From: Marsupella aquatica
Lineage: Eukaryota; Marchantiophyta
Reading direction: 5' to 3'
Length of the DNA: 64,000 nucleotides
Assembly (NCBI GenBank): GCA_973895155.1
Contig: OZ316891.1
Location: 22,878,001 to 22,942,000 of the forward strand
Part shown: positions 58,227-64,000 of the stretch, one piece after another
Layout: the number at the start of each line of letters is the position of its first letter
Numbering within the stretch: position 1 is the stretch's first letter
The notes under the pieces: model-generated
Seen by the model: the letters and a program-made list of their open reading frames with translations, nothing else
Told to the model about the DNA's origin: nothing
The model's database searches: none
Program-made: the position numbers and the translations under genes

Positions 58227-59180
58227 CTATTTCTCTTTGACAGCGGCAATATTGGGATTGAAACTAACAGCAGCACTTCCAGATCTATTCCATGAAACGC
58301 TCAACTCCGAGTCTGAAGCAATACCGTCTTCACTGTCACTCTTGTCTACAACAAACTCCACTCCTGTGTTTGGATCAATTATGGGCGGCTGCTTCACAAC
58401 GGCTTTGAGGCTCTGACGCTCTGACGCTCTGACGCTCTTGAATTTCCCGAGCAGAAATATCCTCGAAACTGCGATCAAACCACTCGTCAATGTTGCGAGT
58501 TTGGAGCGATGAGTGAGGAGCACAATCGGCCGAACGCCATTCAGCATGAGCTTTTCTGCACGATTCTGCACAGCCCAATAGTTGGCCTCCACTTTCACCA
58601 GCTTGTAAGCGCACATCAGAGGAACACCGGTAGGACTAGAATTCTTCTTCGTCTGCCATCCACTCCTTAGTGTGCCTCGAACACTCTTCTTCGAGCTGAC
58701 CAGGAGAGGATCCAGCTTCGCTTGGTAGTCTCTCTTCTGAACCTTCTCAAGAGCAATGTCGAGCACATCCACTTTCCGGATTGCCAAGTCAGAATCACTC
58801 AATCTATGCACATTCTCCGAGGACCCATCATCATCCACATGCTAAGTGTCATCTCAAATTTCAGCTTGTGAAAGAAAGGCACTGTAAGCACAGAGCCAGT
58901 AGGGGTACGTGATCCATGACTTCTCGTCGATCACAAGTGCATTTGCTGGGACCAGCTTCGTCACCCAGGCTGGCAGGCGATCCCCCAACCGATACAGGTT
59001 GTGAGCAAACACCCCTTCTCCCCAGAGTGCGTCCACGTAAGGGGCACTGTAAAGCAGCTGCCCTCCTTGGCCTTCAATAGTGTTGGACTCGTTGGTCTTC
59101 CAATTCGCGTAGCGCTGTCCCCTCCTGAACTCCTCGACGGTCATGGGCAGCGGCACCCACATCACTCTTATGTGCACCAT
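58227..59180 (-). pseudogene. Phosphatidylinositol transfer protein, inactivated
   Basis: Single uninterrupted stretch, 318 codons long. N-terminus 'VPLPMTVEEFRRGQRYANW', then 'PYVDALWGEGVFAHNLYRLGDRLPAWV', 'YPYW', 'DLAIRKVDVLDIALEKV', 'MCAYKLVKVEANYWAVQN', and, in a shifted frame, 'RNIDEWFDRSFEDI'. This is the class I PITP (IP_trans) fold that carries phosphatidylinositol and phosphatidylcholine between membranes. Lesions: TGA 58854-58856 and TAG 58842-58844 (CGA and CAG expected) where 'SQAEI-DDT-HVDDDG' reads through; a one-base frame change near 58505; and three copies of the 8-bp unit CTGACGCT (58413-58436) that switch the frame again. The lack of introns may mean a retrocopy. The non-LTR element begins just upstream of the start codon. 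Confidence 0.88.
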
Positions 59181-59199
59181 TTTCTAAGGTGTGATAACC

Positions 59200-62100
59200 A
59201 CATTCCTTTGGCGTTGCGCCCTTTAGTTCGATCCTCCTTGTTGCAACTCATACAGCTTATCTTGGTGCATTCTATGGAGGTCTCTTACTGGTCTTTATTG
59301 ATATTTTTTCCACAGTGATCTCTTACCCTCCCTAGTCATGATGGTCATGTGGGTCACCGTGAGATTGCCTCTCGTATCCATCATTTTTTGCGGGGAGATT
59401 GGGAGCAACTTCAGGAAGAGTACTTTCTTTGCGTCCGGTCTTTTACCGCCCGTGCTTTGTCTGACCCAGCCCGCCACTCTCATCCCCCTGAAGCATAGAC
59501 GTCTTCGTCGCTCTTGTCATTTAGCCTAGGCTGGTGAATATCGTCAGGCTGTCCAGACCCTTTCTCCCACCACACCAGCCCCCCCTGGCGAGGTCACCTC
59601 GTCGGCCCTTCAGGATCTCCATCTGTAGCCCCATGATCAGCTCCCTTTGTTCATAGAGGATTTTGAGCCTGAGGAGGATCTTCAGTTTAGTAGGGACCAC
59701 TTCACCTATGCCTTCCTCCATGCCCCGCGTTGCGCTGCTGGTGGCCCCTCCGGCTATGTCTTTGAGCATTTTCGGGATTTATTCCCCCTTGAGGATCCTC
59801 AGTTTGGTTTTCCAGTTTTCTTCTCCTTTTGCCAGTGTATTGCAGCCGGTCATTTGCCTCCTCCCGTCTCTCGGCTCTTGAGTGTTTCTCGTTTATTGGC
59901 CATGGCTAAGTCTTCACCGGGTGTTCGGCCAATTGCTATTGGGGAGGTTTTTCTTCGGCTTGTGTCTCGCACACTTTCCTCGCAGTTTCGCTCTGCACTA
60001 TCGGATCATCTCTCTCCACATCAGTTTGCAGTTGGCGTTCCTGGCGGTTGTGAGACAGTTATTGCGGGTATTCGAGCTACCTTGGACCTCCACCCTGATT
60101 GGGTTGTCCTCCAGGTTGATGTCTCTAACGCTTTTAATACGGTTTCTCGGGCAGCCATTTTTCGTGCTTTGAGGGCGGCCGATCCAGACATCCAGTCCCT
60201 GATCCCCTTTGTCCGTTGTTTTTATGGACTCGAGGCCCCACTCTTCTATAGTCATCACTCCTCTACAGGTGTGTATACCACTCTTTCCTCTGCAGAAGGT
60301 ACTCGTCAGGGTGACCCTTTGGGTGGGCCTCTTTTTGCCATTGCCCATTTTACAGCTTTACGGGAAGCCGCCATGGCCCACCCCCAGTGTATCTTCCCCT
60401 CCCTTTGAGATGACACCCACATCATTGGTCCTCCTGCCGCGGTTACTTCTGCCCTCGCCACTCTTTCCACCCATTTGATGGGCCTCGGTTTACGAGTTCA
60501 GCCTGTGAAGAGTCGTGCATGGAGTCCAGCTGGGTTACCCTCTGATCTTGCGCTTCCCCCAGGGTTCTTACATCCAGCCAATGGTCTTCGGGTCCTTGGC
60601 TCCCCAGTCGGTACCGCCTCCTTTTGCTCCTCTTTCATCGCTGACTCTCTACAGGCTGCCTTAGCCTCTACTACTATGCTCCCTAAGTTAGCAGATTCTC
60701 AGGCAGCATTTGGGATGTTGTTGAGGTGCATCCACCCTCGTGCGTCTTATCTGGCTAGGACGCATCCCCCTATTGAGGATCTTTGTCTCCACCTTCGAGC
60801 ATTTGATGTCTCCATTCATCAGACCCTGGCCTCTCTTTTGGGGCCGGGTACGTTGCTCTCATCTCCGTGGCTTCATCGACAACTCAGTCTTCCTATTTTG
60901 CAGGGTGGTTTTGGGCTTACTTCCATTGAGAGCCTTGCACCTTTGGCCTTTTTGGGTGCATGGGCGGCCGCCTTCTCATTGTTGGCCGATCGTTTTCTTA
61001 TTGAGGATCGCCCTTTTTTACTTTCATCTCTCATGGAGGTAGAGGAGGGTTCCCTCCCGTTTCAGGTTCATTTGCGCGCAGCGCGGTCCTCATTACCAGA
61101 TCCCGTTTGCGCCGCGTTACCTTCTTTTCAGGAGTTTTTATCCTTGGATCCCGTTCGTCTTCAGGCAAAACTCGTTGGGCAAATGCACGCTTTCACCCTT
61201 TCCAGCATCCTCTCTGAGGCACCTGACACGGACCGAGCTTGGATTCTTTCTTCCGGAGGGAAGGGCGCAGGTGGATGGCTTCAGGCCAATCCAGTCATTC
61301 CTCATTTGCGGATGTCTTCAACGGAGTTCTCCACAGCCATGCGTCTTTGTATGGGGCTGCCCCACCCACTTCTTGCAGGTTTACCTCCTTCTTGCACTTG
61401 TGGGAAGCCTTGTGATGCCACAGGTGTCCATCTTCTTCGGTGCAGTTTGGGAGGTGAAACCATTATTGTTCATGACGTTGTGCGAGATGCGACTGCTCAG
61501 GTTCTCTCTGGCTCTTTGGTATGCATGCGGCGGGAGGTGGTACTCGAGTTACCTGGTCCTCCATCACAACGGTTACGGGTGGATCTTACCATGGTCCGTG
61601 AGGGTCAACGTACATTGGCAGATGTAGTGGTGGCAAACCCATTGGGCCAAGACATCATTGGGACAGCGGCAACTACGGCAGGGGCAGCAGCGTCACGTAT
61701 GGCAACAACGAAGGAGGCCAAATATATTGCACGAGCTTCATCCGACAGCTTCCTCCCCCTTGCTCTGGAGCTATTTGGGCGTCTTCATGGCCGCATGGAT
61801 CCCACCGGACCCCCGCTTTCTATTTTGACCATGCACTTTCGCCAACGCATTTCAGTCACCTTGCAGCGTGCTCAAGCTCGGGCCATCTATTGTCAATCTC
61901 TTACAGTGGGTGCTAGTGTGCCTCCGCAGCGGCTAGCTCCCCTAGAGGATGTTCCAATCCCACTTGCCGATCTAGTTTTGACCCTTGATGTGGACCAGTA
62001 GCTTTTTGCCACATTCGCTAGGAATGATGAGGACCTCGGTCTGCTTGGGTTAGTTTTAGTCTCTCTTTCTTGGTTTTTAGGGGTTCCCTATTGCTCATTT

Positions 62101-62250
62101 CTTTCTTTTAGTTCCTCTTTCTTGGTGTTTAGTGGTTCCCTTTTGCTCACTTCTTTTTCGATTGGTATTGTCCACTTGGGCCCTCTTTTGTTTGTTCATT
62201 TGTACTCTGATTGGTCCCTTTGTATATAACAAGTGTGTATATTTCATTTC
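59200..62250 (+). mobile_element. Non-LTR retrotransposon, RLE-type candidate
   Basis: Single-ORF element with RT followed by a Cys/His cluster and an endonuclease-like domain, the layout of early-branching (R2/NeSL/CRE-like) LINEs. The 5' end is uncertain; protein-like sequence starts soon after 59200. The 3' UTR holds a duplicated ~55-bp T-rich unit (62050-62107 and 62109-62160, CTCTTTCTTGGT.TTTAG.GG). No poly(A) tail or target duplication is identified. Confidence 0.7.
59325..62001 (+). pseudogene. RT-endonuclease polyprotein of non-LTR element
   Basis: Main frame from about 59500 to 62001, broken by TAG 59527, TAG 59626 (both CAG expected) and TGA 60406; upstream 'HHFLRGDWEQLQEEYF' (about 59377) lies in another frame. 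RT motifs: 'GVRPIAIGEVFLRLVSR' near 59920, 'LQVDVSNAFN' near 60111 (catalytic Asp), 'GTRQGDPLGGPLFAIA' near 60298, and motif C '-DDTHIIGP' at 60406, where the stop replaces the residue before the DD pair. After 'PILQGGFGLTSIESLAP' a Cys/His cluster 'CTCGKPCDATGVHLLRC' (near 61394) and 'RVDLTM...LADVVVANP' (near 61578-61635) fit a restriction-like endonuclease. Such proteins nick a target and reverse-transcribe the element RNA at the nick. Confidence 0.8.
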
Positions 62251-63181
62251 TATTTTCTAAGCGAGTTTCTAGCTTCGTCGGTTCCAATTTTGAGCGACGC
62301 TTGAGTGGAGGAACACACAACCTCTTCAGTATTCTACTCTATGAAGGAATGGAACTTCTTAATATATGTACGCCGAAGGAACAAAAACTATTTGATCAAT
62401 TTTGATGGGCAGAGTGAAGAAACACACATTCAACCCCTTGACTATTCTACTATGTGAAGTCCGGCCGCAACCTCTTCGATGAATGTTTATATATAGTAGC
62501 TCCTACTACCCGTTCTTTGAACTCAATAGCGATGAGTACCAAAAAGTGCTTGAGACAAAATAGATTTGAGAAAGTAATAAGAATAGTGTATCAAAAGACA
62601 AAGGGAAACCCCACTTGAGAAATTTTTCTATCAAGAGTCAAAACTTGATGGTAAAATGGTTCAAGTGGGGGAAAACCCTAAATTTTATTCAAATGGTGGA
62701 AATTTTAACATAAGGTATGTTAGATGGCTTGTAGATGTCAACATGACATACAACAATAATGTCATATGACAGCCAGCTTTGAAATAGTCCATTGTAGATT
62801 ACATATCTGCTTGAATATCTAGAAGTGCACCATTTGCTTGGAGCGTGGAACCAACCAAGCAACCATGGAAACTACAACTGCAAACCACCCAAAAGGAGCC
62901 AAAAGAACGGTCATAGGAGGAAATCAATTGCAATAGATGGAATATATGCAAGAGAGTGAAGTAAGCAATATAACCATCTTCAAAAAGATTCCAAGTGCTA
63001 AGAAGATCCAATCATGTCATCAAAAGAGGGTCAAGTTAGTATTGAATTGAAATGAATATGGAAGGAATATTTACCTGTCAATTGAAACAAGATTATTGAA
63101 GCTGGGAGTAGAGGAGCCGTTCTATCAATGCACGGGCTCGTGCTAGTGTAACCAAGAGCTCAATGGATACACACCCTCCCA
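62251..63181. other. No gene seen
   Basis: Intergenic sequence, possibly the 3' tail of the Helitron on the minus strand. ORFs 62211-62405 and 62799-63011 show no recognisable domain. Confidence 0.5.
63130..63143 (-). repeat. 5-bp GC hairpin downstream of Helitron helicase
   Basis: Minus strand GCACG-AGCC-CGTGC, about 40 bases after the helicase stop. Helitrons end in a short GC hairpin followed by CTRR; no clear CTRR follows here, so this is only a candidate. Confidence 0.25.
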
Positions 63182-64000
63182 TCATCTTAAAATCTCACGG
63201 TATACAACATTCCTAGTGTAAAGGTCATCCTTATTGGGATATGCATTCCGTGCTATCATAATGCGAATGCCAGTCCGAGCACCAACCCTAGACAATGCCA
63301 CATATAATTGACCTTGCGAGAAAACTGGGTTTGGTAGAAATATCCCAATCTTTGCCAAGGTTTGACCTTGAGACTTATTGATGGTCATACCAAAGGCAGC
63401 ACGGATAGGAAACTGAAATTGACGAAGATCAAATGGTAACCTAGAGTCGGATGCAATGAGAGGAATGCGTGGAATAAAAACACGGTCTCCAATATTCTTC
63501 CCTGTGATGATCTTTGCATCTATGACATGACGCCCAAAACCACGAACTATCAAGCGAGTGCCATTAGCTTGTCCTCTTGACCCATTCATGTTTCTCAAAA
63601 GCATGATGGATGCACCAATATTCAAAGTCAACTTATGTGGAGGTAAACCGGAGGGCAACAATGTATTGAGGAATTCTGTGGGATACATGAAGGCAGTTGC
63701 TTCATTGGGAATTGAATCTGCACTCAAAAACTCATGTTCCTGCAAAACTCCATGACTAAAAATTAGAAAGTTACCAACTTTCATTGAGAAAATTTTCCTT
63801 CAAGGACAAAATTGAAAGTTATTCATGTTGCTAGTGGTAAGGGATTTACCTCTCCAGGAAAGCCACGCATCACCTCCTCATTAGCCTTATCCACATCTTT
63901 GTTTGTGGTGGTCAAAATAACTCTATCTTTTAAAAAGTTAGCATTGTTGAAGTTCACTGGATCTGAGCCATAGATCTCAACAATTAGGTCACTAAGCTAG
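63182..64000 (-). CDS. Helitron (PIF1-like) helicase, C-terminal part
   Basis: Two exons are visible: 63850 to beyond the right edge, and 63739-63182, joined in phase 0 across an intron with GTAAAT donor and TTTTGCAG acceptor. Exon 1 has 'SDLIVEIYGSDPVNF' and 'DRVILTTTNKDVDKANEEVM' (Helitron helicase motif region). Exon 2 has 'FLSADSIPNEA', 'LPPHKLTLNIGASIMLLRN', 'FPIRAAFGMTINKSQGQTL' (helicase motif V) and 'QLYVALSRV' (motif VI). The protein acts as the 5'-3' helicase of a Rep-helicase fusion in rolling-circle transposition. The Rep domain and the remaining helicase motifs would lie outside the window. No stops are seen, so this may be a relatively intact copy, or a host-like PIF1. Confidence 0.85.

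Larger units (their letters stand above)
53890..58700. repeat. Segmental duplication, block B
   Basis: Counterpart of block A (28830-35560) in the same orientation. Relative to A it has a MULE-like insertion at 54288-55639 and lacks PrpF exons 2-3 and most of exon 1 (the junction lies near 56487, where ATTGACTAA runs straight into CGCGTGTCCAG). It retains a much longer PITP copy. Confidence 0.85.

Overview
The window reads as nuclear DNA of a green plant (Streptophyta). The evidence is a plastid-targeted CURT1 thylakoid-curvature gene with six phase-matched exons, GT-AG introns throughout, CCCTAAA-type repeats, and plant-style Ty3/gypsy, Ty1/copia, Mutator-like and Helitron elements. The mix (CURT1, a PrpF-family gene, a phosphatidylinositol transfer protein, a DDE gene of a type better known from animals, an RLE-type non-LTR retrotransposon) suggests a large, repeat-rich genome, possibly outside the flowering plants. 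I cannot name the species.

Layout. 1-13441: a locus of unknown function with three tandem copies of a ~110-residue module (11913-13441). Its first 3' splice site was split by a young complete Ty3/gypsy element (637-11904, 970-977 bp LTRs, TSD ACATG). 14058-18061: a GC-rich, TG...CA-bounded unit with TSD GTAAG that carries one long ORF but no LTR pair. 18124-21555 (minus): a multi-exon, frameshifted DDE-transposase-like gene with a TATA box near 22030. 23402-27790: a decayed Ty1/copia element with a 3' LTR and no visible 5' LTR, ending against an inverted fragment (27795-28244) of the 14-18 kb unit.

28830-35560 (block A) and 53890-58700 (block B) are diverged copies of one segment. Block A keeps a three-exon PrpF-family gene (29825-34256, minus) and only a scrap of a PITP gene. 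Block B lost the PrpF exons and keeps a nearly full-length but inactivated PITP (58227-59180, minus). Between them lie CURT1 (38102-41070, minus), a 58-bp-arm hairpin (41895-42028), a possible solo LTR (43752-44109), and a complete Ty1/copia element with 132-bp LTRs (44306-51525, TSD CTTAT). A MULE-like TIR element (54288-55639) sits inside block B. A non-LTR retrotransposon (about 59200-62250) abuts the PITP start, and a Helitron helicase (63182 to the right edge, minus) closes the window.

Only CURT1 and the PrpF gene look like intact host genes. Nearly all nonsense codons in the elements and in the PITP copy are TGA or TAG where CGA or CAG is expected, and the gypsy RT has lost a catalytic Asp by a change at a CpG. 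This is the footprint expected of cytosine methylation followed by deamination. All exon structures are read by eye from splice motifs, phase and protein continuity; no database search was possible.
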